From: Lactarius indigo
Lineage: Eukaryota > Basidiomycota > Agaricomycetes > Russulales > Russulaceae
Direction of reading: 5' to 3'
DNA: 64,000 bases
NCBI GenBank assembly: GCA_025766275.1
Contig: JAFKAC010000001.1
Span: 2,542,001-2,606,000 of the forward strand
Of the stretch, positions 23,888 to 36,508 are shown one piece after another; position 1 is the stretch's first letter; each line of letters begins with the position of its first letter. The position numbers and the translations under genes are program-made. The notes under the pieces are model-generated. The model searched no databases and was not told the origin of the DNA. It saw nothing but the letters and a program-made list of their open reading frames with translations.

Positions 23888-26800
23888 CTACAATGCGGAA
23901 GTGTCCCCACGCCCAAAGGCTCGTGACGAGATCGAGAAACCATGCGCAAACCCTGACGGTAGCGCCGACATCCCCATCTGCACGCTGTCGCCGAGGCGAA
24001 GCCCTTCAAGATCTTTCATCATCATACTCAGGCGACCCATACCGAAGCGGTCGCGCAGTCCCTTCGAACCTGCCCGCCCACCCACATCATCACTCTCGTC
24101 TGTGAAGCCTTTCTCTACATGACCCCAGTCACTGCGTTGCGCCAGATATGGTCGCAAAAGGGCGGGTTCAATGCGTCCCAGATAATTTTCCGTGATGTAA
24201 GACTTGAGGATTTCTGGTTGCACGAGGAATATGTTGCCCAGTTGTCGAATAAACTCGAAACGCTCGTGCAACGCATGAATGGAGAAGGTAGCAATCGTAT
24301 CCTGGTAAGATTTGAGATCTCTGAAATGGCTGGTTAGAACTGCCAGGGAGCACCAGTGTCTGGACATACTTCGCGAGCATCAGGCCTCCCGTGGCGCTCA
24401 CTGGGAACTTACGCAAGTGCTCAAGCAATTGGCTGTGTGCGAGGTGTAAGACGAGGTAACAGTAGCGCTAAGGACCCCTCACCTATGGAACGCTACGCCA
24501 ACTTCGGTCAAGAATATTTCCAGGTTTTTGCCACTCAAGCTTTGCTTAGCCGCAATCCCAACTTTCTCAAGAATTTCGCAGCACCCAATGCAAGGGTCCG
24601 TGTTGACTCTTGCGAACGAATCGTCGTCATTACGAGGCTTGAAGTCCGTTTTTTTCTGTTTGGCGAGCTGCGTCGCCATCCAAGACACGATGGCTGGACT
24701 ATGTGAGCCTACGCTCGCGGTGCATAAGGATGAGTACCGACCGTCAATAAGACGCTGCATGAGTGAGTTCGCGGCACCCTCGACCTTGCTGACGGTCTGA
24801 TTGTTGAACACGACCATTTCGCGGCGAACTACGACGGAACTGGCAGCAAGAGGTAGCAGTGCTATGTTGACATATTGTTGCCAAAGGTGACAGATGAGAT
24901 CGACAGAACGGAGCAGAGATAGCGGCTGTAAACTAGGTTCGATTTTCGTGTGGTCGATTGCTTCGAGACGAGCTACTGCTCTGTGGGGGGGTTGTAAAGT
25001 GTATTAAAATGCTGAGTGCAGAACTCTCACGTGTTGATAGCGGTTTCTATGTATCCGACTGCTATGACCTCAGCCAACGCGCGAAAGAGCGCAAAGGTGT
25101 GTTTGGGGCTTGCGAGTTGCCGGTCAGTGTTGGGGTTCTACAATCGGAAATGGCAACGCACTCACACATCGTTTGGTGGGGTCAACTCTGCGCATCGGCC
25201 GATCGCCTCCGCGTGCCACTTCAGCATTGTTTCTGCAGCGCCGACACTGAGTGACCCGTCCTCTTCATTAAATTGCTCTTCAGGTAATTTATCCTGAAAG
25301 CGATCAGAGGATGCGATCCCTCCAAAGCGCATGATCGCGGCGGCAGCTTTAGAGGTTGAGGAGGTTCCAGACGTAGCGGTAGCGTTCATCATACGATCTA
25401 GCATTGACCCCTTTGTCTTATTCACTCTCTCTTCACGCTCCTATATGCCGACAAACGTTAATGGTGAAGATGAAGAAGGTATGACACTTACATGGTATCG
25501 TGCGAAGGCGGACAGATAAGCCGAATAGAGCTCAGCGAGGTTTTTGCTCTCTCGCTCCAGGTAACGCTGACCCTCAGTATATGGGACGAAGAGCTCTTCC
25601 AACGCAGTCTCGAGTATGGAGCTGATGGCAGTTGAGCTAGAGCTACCGGCGGTCGCTGACGAAGCTCCTGCTAATGAACGCGAGAATCCAATATTCTGCG
25701 CTGGGGACCTCGGTGTCGCAGAAGGCACATCATAGCTCTTGAGATCCTCGACAAGTAAGGACGTCTGAGCGTGAGTCAACTGTAAGATGCGCAAAAACGC
25801 CAGGTCCGACATGTTGCTAGCCCGAGTGAGGAGTTGCTCCATATGCTGCTGAATCTATAACAGTCTCAGCATAACAACTTAAAGAGAATTTGTTTTGGAT
25901 TACCGACTGGGCAAATACTCGTTGCAAGAAGACTTGCATCACAAATGAAGGGTTCGGAAAGACGGCCTGCACAATCTGGGCCTCCTGACCAACTGTTGCT
26001 CGAATCTCGTCGAATAGTTCTGTCAGACTTGACTCAGTTTTGGGGGGAATAGTGTTAGGGTCAGCGAGGAGGCGCCATCTAACCACACATGAGTGACTGG
26101 TCGCGACGGCGTTGTAGTCGAGTAGATACAAACAGGGTAGTGTCGTCGCTGTCCATATTCTTCTGAACGCGATTGATGAAAAAGTCGTGCTGATTCACAT
26201 AGACTTGCACACAGGAGGCACCGCCATTAAAGTCAAGCAATGTCTGCGCACAGTGCTGCAGGACGGCGGTCAGGAGTTCGTCTCCCTGAAAACGAGAGGA
26301 GGACCTACATGCATCATTTTGGGATCGCCCTTGCGATAGCATCTGTCAAAAAGGTGCAGCATATCCTTCTCAAACTTCTCACAATACCTGTCGATATTTT
26401 CTCTTGTCTATTGTGGCATTAGTATGTGGGTTCCATCCATTGGTAAAGTGGTGCACACCTTGTCTGCGGTAGGCAAGTCGATTTCCTTCACGAGAGTGGC
26501 CAACCTGCGCAACAGCACAGCCACCTGACGACGTCCATCTTTCCCTTCCTTTTTGAGGCTGTCTATCCGCGAGGTGTCGTCACGGGAGAATTGGGTGTAG
26601 TAGTCGATTAGATCGTAAGCGGCCTGCGCTCTCTGGCGTTGAAGGTGGACCGATTCGAGCTGTTCGCCTGAAACGAGCTAAATACAAAGTATGACAAGAA
26701 CACGGCTTGATGACTCGCCTATGCGTCCGGCTGTGCGTCCCACTTCGCTCATCCTTGCTTCCATAGAAGTAAACGATGACCCTACTGCCTAGTCACCTAT

Positions 26801-27245
26801 TAGAGCGACTTGCGACAGGTAGGGTAGCCTCTTATACGCACCTCAAAACCACGGTTAAGATCAGACATTTTTTTCGAGTACTCCCTCTCCGCGACTCGGA
26901 CACTCTTCTCCATCTGCTCGGTTTTCGCCTGGACATCCTTCCGAAGTGCAATGAGACGGTCGACAGCAGCCTCGAATGTACTAATAAAAGGCTTCGGATT
27001 GAAAGCTGAAGCGGGTTAGGTCCTTACACATGGGGGTAGTATTGGAGAATCCGTACGTCCGGGATCTGCTTTCGATTGCGCTATTAACTTCTCAGAGAAT
27101 GCGCCTATGAAATCCTTGACGTCAAACTTTCCCTGACCCAATGTCAGTGTCTCGAATGGTAAACTCAGGTGGGCGCATATACCTGGAACGTCGGTAGTTT
27201 CAGGGCATCACCCGTAGCAGTATCCCTAGTTATCGGCGAATCCAT
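23888..27245 (-). CDS. SEC10: Exocyst complex component SEC10
   Basis: This is a subunit of the octameric exocyst, which tethers secretory vesicles to the plasma membrane at growing hyphal tips. Exon 1 reads MDSPITRDTATGDALKLPTF; a 50-nt intron joins it to GKFDVKDFIGAFSEKLIAQS. Later blocks match the family: CAQTLLDFNGGASCVQVYVN, QHDFFINRVQKNM, VFPNPSFVMQVFLQRVFAQ, MSDLAFLRILQLTHAQTSLL and ALEELFVPYTEGQRYLERE. The C-terminus includes ALHERFEFIRQLGNIFLV and LGRIEPALLRPYLAQR, and ends in a Gly/Ser/Arg-rich tail GDTSAL. The gene has many introns and is convergent with the hydratase gene. Its start is 80 bp from the divergent RPC11 start. Confidence 0.88.
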
Positions 27246-27325
27246 TAGAGCGGGTACTGTTGCCGTTCCGATCACACCGTCTAAAATCCCCCGGTCCACT
27301 CCGGCCCGTTTCGACAGGTGTCGAT

Positions 27326-27879
27326 ATGCTGTTCTGTCCCACCTGTGCAAACCTTCTTGTCATATCTGCTGAAACCGGGTACAATAAATGGGCATGTAAC
27401 ACTTGTGCATATGAGTTTCCAATAGCGAAACAGGTTCCAGTGTTTCTCTCTTGGCCTATGTTGCCTTATCAACAGACATTTCTAGATGACGTCGCGGACA
27501 AAATTAACTCGCAAACAAGTGGACGACGTTCTGGGTGGTGACGAGACATGGAAGCATGCTGATTCCACTACAGGTACGCGCTTGATCTGGTCTCGGGGTT
27601 CCCATAGCTGACCAGAGGTGAAAGCGACGTGCCCGAAATGTGATAATGACCGTGCATACTTCTACCAGTTACAAATTAGATCTGCGGATGAACCGATGAC
27701 GACGTGTAGGTCGGTCTCTTTCGACTGTCCGAGCAGCTAATAATACCTCCTGATTGTTCGTTTTTCTTTAATCAGTCTATCGGTGGGTCATGGTCATGTA
27801 TTAAAGATCTTCGTTGTGAACGTCTTATGGACGCGTTGACAGTTGCACCGCATGCACGCATCAATGGCGTGAGAACTAG
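27326..27879 (+). CDS. RPC11: RNA polymerase III subunit RPC11 (TFIIS-like zinc ribbons)
   Basis: This small Pol III subunit is needed for RNA cleavage, proofreading and termination. It is reconstructed from five short exons. The N-terminal ribbon reads MLFCPTCANLLVISAE and KWACNTCAYEFPIAKQ. The linker is MTSRTKLTRKQVDDVLGGDE, with the second exon beginning at ATGACG after CTAG. The C-terminal ribbon reads VKATCPKCDNDRAYFYQLQI with the hallmark RSADEPMTT. A last intron (GTGGGT..GACAG) joins FYR to CTACTHQWREN and the stop at 27877-27879. With that splice all eight zinc ligands are present (CPTC, CNTC, CPKC, CTAC), as is the acidic hairpin RSADEP, and the length of about 110 residues is normal. 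Without the last intron the protein would lose its final CxxC. Confidence 0.92.
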
Positions 27880-28231
27880 GTGTCTTGACTTGTGTCCGAA
27901 GTCCCGGGTTTCACGTCTCCTAAAAATATGGGCTCCTGAAACTTCGCAAACTTGCATATCCGGTGCCAAAGTGTTGTCTCACCATCGCGGGCGCACCCCA
28001 ACGAGATCTACATAGAGAGCGTACAGTAGCTTACTTGTATGTTCCCATCAATTTTGCGAGGATTCATTTCGTATCTCTTACATGTCAAGGGTTTCATCGC
28101 GTCTTCATACACGGTCTGCTGTGTCTGGCATTTAGATGATGGATGATCACGTTGTGGTGGCAATCGATAGCATTTCGCACAGCTCTGATACAATAGACGT
28201 GACAAAATAATAGGAATTCTCAGCTCTGGAT
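27880..28231. other. Convergent 3' spacer, RPC11 / RVB2
   Basis: This is about 350 bp between convergent stops, with no supported coding sequence. RVB2 might extend a few residues into it by splicing at the GTAAGC that overlaps its last codons, but the direct stop gives a normal C-terminus. Confidence 0.5.
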
Positions 28232-30005
<1,774 letters not shown>

Positions 30006-30145
30006 GGTTATGGATGGATGGATGGGATGATGTGGGTTTGTGAGAGTTGATGTTACGTAAAGGAACGATCAACTCACAGCCACTGCCACTGTTACTTCCG
30101 TTCCGATGCCGACGTCAATCAAACTAGTTGGCCCCAGTTAGCCTG

Positions 30146-30171
30146 GTTTCCCAAACCTGTGGGGGAAACCG
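30146..30171. repeat. Short inverted repeat
   Basis: GGTTTCCC (30146-30153) and GGGAAACC (30164-30171) are perfect inverted copies around a 10-nt loop; the flanks extend the pairing imperfectly. No function can be assigned. Confidence 0.5.
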
Positions 30172-30861
30172 GTTTTGCAAAGGCTTATGCTAGCTCGGCC
30201 GTGGCTATCTGGCCTACCGGAAGCATATGCCGAGTTTGCGGCATAGAGTCACTAGTACTAGCTTACTGGTGAAACCATCATAAACCGACTCGACTCTGAC
30301 TCGGCTTGAGCATCGCTTTCCCTTTCGTCCATTATAGTGCCAGGCACATCCATCGCGTTTTGCGGATCTCAAGGGAGGCTGCCTATTGGCGTTGTGTCTT
30401 GAATCGGTAATGTCCACCTGCACAACTCCCATCGCGAATCACTTTACCCATGCCCTCTTGCTTCCCAACACGTGCACGTCAATCATGGCCGGCCTTCTTG
30501 ACAGGCCGCACATTGAACACTTCAGCTGTCCCACTAAATGAGAGATCTATCTGCAGGGACATCCGGGCTACCTTGGCGGAACCTCATCTTCCCCTTGCTC
30601 AAGCGCTCAGTGGGGTTCTCGTATGCGGCGTCTCAGTTCATCACACCACCGTATGTCGGAGAACTGGGGGCCCATTATTATTCGTACCGCTCGGGGTTGC
30701 TGTACTTCGCGATGCGCCATGACCACGCGAGTGGCTGAAACCCCTGTATTCATGTGCGTTGTTTCCTGATACGCCTCGATACCACTTGTTCCAATGTCCG
30801 TTTCTCCACGTATGGGGATGTGTTTCCGAGCCCCGTTTGAAAAATCCTTGCACCACGCAAG

Positions 30862-30870
30862 CATAAATAG
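30862..30870 (+). promoter_or_regulatory. TATA-like element upstream of the terpene synthase
   Basis: CATAAATAG lies about 95 bp upstream of the ATG at 30961, a position suited to a TATA box with a short 5' leader. It is a sequence match only. Confidence 0.3.
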
Positions 30871-30960
30871 TGGGCGACTCGGATGACTTCACACCATTGT
30901 ACACTCGAGCACCACACCCTTCCACCTCTGGCAAGCACTCTCCCAGACTTTCTTCTCACT

Positions 30961-32095
30961 ATGTCGTCATCCCCATCTTACTTTATCCTCCCTGACCTTT
31001 TCTCCCTATCGACTGCGTTTCACGACGCTTCAAACCCCTTTTGGAAACGCGCTTCCGCCGAATCCAGACGTTGGGTCAATAGCTATGCCGTCTTCGTTGA
31101 CCGTCGGCGCGCATTCTTCTTCCAAGGTCAAAGTGAACTACTGAGTTCACATTGCTACCCTTATGCTGGCTACGAGGAATTTCGTACTTGCTGCGATCTG
31201 ATCAACTTGTTGTTCGTCATCGACGAACTCAGCGACGAGCAGTGCTATGGCGACGCTCGTCGCACAGGCGACATCTTTCTACAAGCGATGCGAGACCCTA
31301 CCTGGTCAGACGGGTCCAAGCTTGCGCAAATGACCGCAGAGTGAGTTCGTTGTCAGATTGTCCGAATGGCATTTCTGACATAGCCCCGAAGCTTCCGCAA
31401 GCGCCTTGTTACGACAATCAAGCCAAAAACGTTCCGTCGTTTTATGGAACATTGTGACGCCTACATCGATTCCGTGGTTGAAGAGGCTGCATTACGCGAC
31501 CATGGAGAGATCCTTGAACTCGAAGAATACGTCCACCTTCGCCGCGAGAACAGTGCCGTTCGCGTCTGCTTCGGCCTGATCTCGTATATCTTGGGAATCG
31601 ACCTACCCGATGAAGTTTTTTCAGACCCTGACCTTCCAAAAGATGTATTTCAGTGCCGTAGATATGGTCTGCTGGGCGAACGTGAGTACCGTGTGCACAC
31701 CATCAGGCGTGAGGGGCTAATTTAATTTATCCGTGCCAGGATCTGTATTCATATAACATGGAACTGAACAGAGGTCTGGAAGGCAACAACTTCATCACAG
31801 TTCTGATGAAGACCCAAAATATGGACATACAAACCGCGTGTAACTTTGTGGGAGGGCACTACAAGCAACTCATGGACGACTTTCTGTCTGCAAAGGCGTC
31901 ATTGCGGTCGTTCGGGTCTAAAGTAGACGTCGACGTTCGTCGATACATCGAAGCATGTCAACATTGGCCGGCTGGGAACCTAGTTTGGAGCTTCGAGACA
32001 CCGAGGTATTTTGGTGCACGCCGTGACCAGATCCGTCGCACACGCGTCGTTCCACTAAAGCCATTGGAGCGCGAACCCTTGAGCGAGGACGATTA
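30961..32095 (+). CDS. Class I sesquiterpene synthase with an apparent frameshift
   Basis: This is a basidiomycete terpene cyclase that would convert farnesyl diphosphate to a sesquiterpene. The start [16 protein letters not shown] is typical. The Mg-binding aspartate motif is VIDELSDEQ. Intron 1 (GTGAGT..CCGAAG) leads to [16 protein letters not shown]. Exon 2 holds [16 protein letters not shown]. The NSE triad [10 protein letters not shown] is split exactly after Asn by intron 2 (GTGAGT..GCCAG). The C-terminal Arg-Tyr pair is in [12 protein letters not shown]. Between [10 protein letters not shown] and [16 protein letters not shown] the frame must change by one base near 31632-31633, with no normal-length intron available. 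So the gene is either a recent pseudogene or carries a sequence error. All catalytic motifs are otherwise intact. No P450 or other tailoring gene lies beside it. Confidence 0.85.
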
Positions 32096-32187
32096 ATGAA
32101 AGTGGAGCAGAGCTTCCGATTCCAATATCGCTGGGCGAATAGATGTGTACCACGGTGAATTAGATTATACCTTTGCGCAGATGGTGC

Positions 32188-32213
32188 CTTCTTCCTTCCT
32201 TCCTTCCTTTCTT
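32188..32213. repeat. TTCC/CTTT microsatellite-like tract
   Basis: Tandem TTCC units grade into CTTT just downstream of the terpene synthase stop. This is probably 3' UTR or spacer. Confidence 0.6.
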
Positions 32214-32331
32214 TGTTTCAGTAGTTAGAGTACAATCGATGACCAAATAATCTTATTCGGTCCTAATTGATATAACCGATAAATCGATAACCGCCCGCAG
32301 ATCAATTTACGTCCTTCTATGGCCCGCTGGC

Positions 32332-33333
32332 ATGAACATCCACGACCACAGTAGTTCTTTTCTTTTTAACTCGTTCGACTGGAAGGCACCTTCAACTGCT
32401 CGCAAGGTTCACATTCGGCGCCTTCTCGATATATTGCATTTGTCAATCCAGCGCCGAGATCTGCCTCGCGCTCGGAAGGCATTTGGACTGCTTTCACGAT
32501 GCGAGGAGATCGAATGGGCGGCCATTTGGAAGCTTTCTCTTCTCTTACTCGCCGACGAGTTACCTACTCCGGGCGATGCTCACAGGACGGCGAAGCAGAT
32601 TGATTTCCTCCGGGTCATGATGCTCCAACGCCCTGAAGAGGTGCGCGTGCCAACCGGCCATCTCGCTTAATGGACTTTTGTTTTATCTCCTGGAAGCTCC
32701 TGACTGATTTCACGTATCAGCGCGAGGCGCTCGTGCAAGAGTTGGTGTTATCCTTAGTGATGGCTGGGCGAGAGCGCGACGCTCTTGATGAACTCGAGCT
32801 GTGCGAACCCGTGATTTTTTTCTGTTACATACACGCACCCAATTCCGGGAATCCAGATACCTTCCATCGCTTCCCTACCAAGAGAACCCCGTGCTGCATA
32901 CGTACGCGGGTCTTCTATGCTTACGACTTGCGGTCTTTGCGGATGCCGACTTAGGCCGTGACGCACAAGGTACGTCGAAAACGTCCAGACCCGCGCATTA
33001 ACCGTCGAAGTCGATTTCTTACGAAGAGAAGAACAGAACAGAAAATCGACAATGTCAAGCCAACACTGCTGCGGGAGGCACGACAGCACCTAGAACGCGC
33101 TCAAGCGCTTGACCCAGAAGGAGTTGTCGCACAAGCGTTCATTCACAAGGTCCGTCCATCGTTATGATAGGCTGAGTTGCATTGTCAACTGACGCCCCGC
33201 GTTGTGCTCCGACTTCCATGGTCCTTAGATAGCCACGTTTGCGCCGCAATACGACATGGTACGGAACGACTCAGATGATGACATGATGGGTGTGGATTCC
33301 AAAGGACAGCGTCGTAAACGGATTCGCAACTAA
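32332..33333 (+). CDS. RRN11: RNA polymerase I core-factor subunit, RRN11-like
   Basis: This is probably the TPR-containing core-factor subunit that helps bring RNA polymerase I to the rDNA promoter. The N-terminus reads MNIHDHSSSFLFNSFDWKAP, then VHIRRLLDILHLSIQRRDLP and RARKAFGLLSRCEEIEWAAI. It continues with WKLSLLLLADELP, an exon with QREALVQELVLSLVMAGRER, then PVLHTYAGLLCLRLAVFA and REARQHLERAQALDPEGVVA. It ends in an acidic then basic tail (NDSDDDMMG, QRRKRIRN). The helix-turn-helix repeats with RARKAFGLLSRCEEI and ALDP match the RRN11 family pattern. The assignment is by recall of that pattern and is less certain than for RPA1 and RPA2. The ATG at 32319 is rejected because its frame stops after 11 codons. 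Confidence 0.65.
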
Positions 33334-33665
33334 CCCGACTGGTCCCTGAGACATCTTTCTGTTATGGTCACTCGCGTCTAACACCGCCCTTACACCACTG
33401 CCCCCAGGCCACGCGCGCAGCCTGTCGGAGTCAGCCCGTTTCAACAGTGGTCTATGGCTTGAAAAAGATAATTAAGACGACTAACTACATTACAAGACCG
33501 AAGTAAGTTACCCATGGTGTTTTGTTTTTATCACGTGGTATCCTGTCTGCATGGCAGCATGTCCGACAGATGGAGCCGATCCCCGGGATCATTTTAATTT
33601 CTGCCACAAGAATAAATCGTAACCAACCGCGGAACTACGTATCTACAGTTCTCGTTCGCGACCAA
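33334..33665. other. Convergent 3' spacer, RRN11-like / RIX1
   Basis: This is about 330 bp with no supported feature; presumably two 3' UTRs. Confidence 0.5.
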
Positions 33666-36439
33666 TCAATCCTGGTCCGAGTCAGATCCCATGTCGATAC
33701 TCGGCATCTCCTCATCCTCGTCTTCGTCCTCTCCGAGATGGATCACAGCCCTCGCACCCGAACGCGACTCCTCGGATGCTTCAACGTCTCCGCTCATAAA
33801 TGGAGCAATGTCCACTTCCTGTGCCTGTACTGGGCACAAAGTGTCATTGGACTTAGGCGACTGACGAGACCGACTTTGCAATTGCGGGGAAGAAATTTTG
33901 GGGGTATACGAAGGTGAGGAAGGTTTGGGGTCGGCCAGCGCGGTTGATTGTGGGATGCGGCAATACAAGCGCCGGCGCCGGCGTGTCGGCAGCGCCAACA
34001 TCCGCCAATGTATGGGGAATGGGATGAGGGGTCAGAGACGCCAGCGCTGGTCCTATCGTCGGTGGTTGGCTTTTCACACTTGCGGTCTCGCTGTCATGGT
34101 GTGGGGATATAGCTATGCGAAGCGATTCTCGAAGCTTCCGTTCCTCGAGACTCTCCTCGCGACGGAAAAGGCAGAGCGATTCAACATGTGGGAGAGCCAA
34201 CACAAGTGGCGGAACTCGGGGGTGAAGAACTCTATCGAGATCTCTCAGAGTAAAATTAGAGGGGATACCCTCGGAGAAGGTCATGAGTGGTTCATATTCC
34301 TCATAGCGTACGTAACTCACTGGGTCATCGGGTGGGTCCAGAAGGTCGTGCATGATTAAGCTCAGGCTTCTGTCCATTGCACCCCGAGAACTGGTGCAGA
34401 GATCAAGGGAAACGACTTGTATCCCGTGTAGGATTTTGGTGTGGAACGTCAGATCATGTGAAAGTTGCGCGGCGTCTAACAAAGGAAGTGTGAGGTTGAG
34501 GCCGACTAACACTCGACTAGCAAGGGAATGGGTGGCGGGTGGTAGATATGGATTGTGAAGAACCAATCGGAGGGCTAGACCGTGATCCTTTGAGTATTTT
34601 CGGAGGAAGGTCACATAACAACACACCTTCAAGCGTGACTGATATCATCTCTTTGTGCGCCGAAGTTGAGCATATGGTACCAGTGGTGGTTTTAAATATT
34701 TCATCCCCTTCGTAATCGTGGGCTCGTTTTCTGCCTTTCCGGTTCTTGCTGCTCATATCTGATTCGGAAGTAGCCCTGATATCTGACTGACTCGGTAAGA
34801 GGCTCAGGAGGGTAGACAGAAGGACCTTGATGATCCGGTTTGGTACGACAGAGAAGTGTATAGTGTGTACGTTCGTTAACAATGCGATCAGAACTTGCAA
34901 AAATAGAACATGTTGGTCCCTAGAAGAAAGGGTTCAAATGAGTATCGAAGATCGCAGTGTTACAGCGGCAAAGTGCGCAGACTTACGGCGGAAGAGATTG
35001 CTCCATATGAAACAGTATGATTTTTGTAAATCGCTCCGCGTGCGGCGTGAGGTGACGCTTCACGCTGTGTGTCCGTACCACGTCATTAGCATGCCAAAAG
35101 GGGGGGGTCAGGGCAGGGGATCGCTCCAACACACCAAGTTGCGAGTCTAGACAGTAGGTCGCCGCCGACAGCGCAGATCTCGGGAACAATTGCCACTTCC
35201 ATTGCACGAACAGAAGGGTCAAACTGCTTATCTTCCTGGAAAAAGTTTGGTCATATACGTAATGGCCGCAAGAGGCACCACCAACCTTCCCATCACCGTG
35301 AGTGCAACATAATAGTGCTTGGCTGAGGTTCACCAGTGCCCCCAATGGCAACTGAATGGATCTGGACGCCGTGGACCTGACAAACATTGAGTCCGTGCTA
35401 CGTTGAGTAGAAAAAGCACGCCATACTCTAGGAGACCAGAAAGCGCGAAAACGGCGCATCGCAGGCGATCGACATTTAGAGGGATAGAGACAGTCGGGTC
35501 TTCCTGGTGCGACTGATGCTGTCGTAAGGGGGCTATACTAGCTGAACTTCCTTTAGTGCATGGATTGAATACAGGATAACGGGTCAAACCATCTTTACAA
35601 AATGTAGTCCTAAGAGCGTGAAGCGACGCCCATGCGAGGGCCATCGCCTCGTCCACAGATTTCCTCCAGAGGGTAGTGGAACCAACCTTCCCCCCTGTGA
35701 CGGGAAGGACTGAATACAGACGGGATGCAGCCCGAACAAGTGAACTATCCGACGGATATCCCGTTGATACGCCGATTTGGCGTAGACACAACGCTGGAGA
35801 GTCGTCCGTGAAGGGTTTTATGCAAAGTGGCGTAAAGGGGGACCAACGCTGACAGCGAGTCAATGGCAAGCAACTGAAGGGGGGTGAGCTATTGGGAAGA
35901 AGAGATCATAATAGCTGACCCTCAATTCACGGCTTGGGTGGTCTTCAGCGACAATGGTAAGTGCAAGGCTGAACTTGGGGACATTCGGGTATGCGATTTG
36001 CCTCTGAAATTCAGGAATATCGATTGCGACTGAAAAAATATAGGTGAGGAGTCGCGTGACAGCCTTCAAAGTCGGAACGGGCTCTTCTTTTCTCTTCGCA
36101 AGATGAGAGCCATGGGACGAGGGCATGGATAGACGGACGGACTGAAAATAGAGGCAAGGCTGCGCCAACCCAATTCCTAGCATTCTCCAGCATGAGTGCT
36201 CGTGAAAATAGGGCTATTTGAAACGCGATAGAAAGGCCTGCCCAGCGTGCACCTGGGTCCTTTGAGTGGACCAAGGAGTTGATACGCGTTATCCACTTTT
36301 GAAGATGTGGGGACGGTTGAAGATGTTGAGGCGACAAAAACTGAATCACAGAGGGCAAATTGAAGACGGCAGCATCATCAGAGGCAAGATGCAGCTGCAA
36401 AAACGTTCTGAGAGGGTGTATAGAGTCTGACATTGACAT
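33666..36439 (-). CDS. RIX1: Pre-rRNA processing protein RIX1/PELP1-like
   Basis: This is the scaffold of the Rix1 complex (Rix1-Ipi1-Ipi3), which drives ITS2 processing and remodelling of nucleolar and nucleoplasmic pre-60S particles. The N-terminus reads MSMSDSIHPLRTFLQLHLAS, then VIQFLSPQHLQPSPHLQKWI and GARWAGLSIAFQIALFSRAL. TLKAVTRLLTYIFSVAIDIP and PNVPKFSLALTIVAE continue the HEAT-like helical array. The C-terminal third has PATHSLASRVLVGLNLTLPL and HPRVPPLVLALPHVESLC. It ends in a short acidic tail EDEDEDEEMPSIDMGSDSD. That layout, an armadillo-like body followed by an acidic tail, is the family layout. The gene begins 70 bp downstream of the uL2m stop, on the same strand. Confidence 0.8.
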
Positions 36440-36508
36440 CGACGGGTCGACTAAATTTTGAGAATGTCTAGATACCCCGGGCCAACCGGGCCGGAGTGAA
36501 CGAACTAA

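Larger units (their letters stand above)
30006..30960. other. Intergenic region between RVB2 and the terpene synthase
   Basis: This stretch of about 950 bp is divergent. It contains GGAT tandem units next to the RVB2 start (30011-30029) and a GGTTTCCC/GGGAAACC inverted repeat (30146-30171). ORFs between 30450 and 30930 overlap on both strands and show no family signature. I regard the region as promoter sequence. Confidence 0.5.

Noticed and set aside
30450..30959. Overlapping ORFs on both strands upstream of the terpene synthase
   Set aside because: No homology signal. The sequence is better explained as promoter region.
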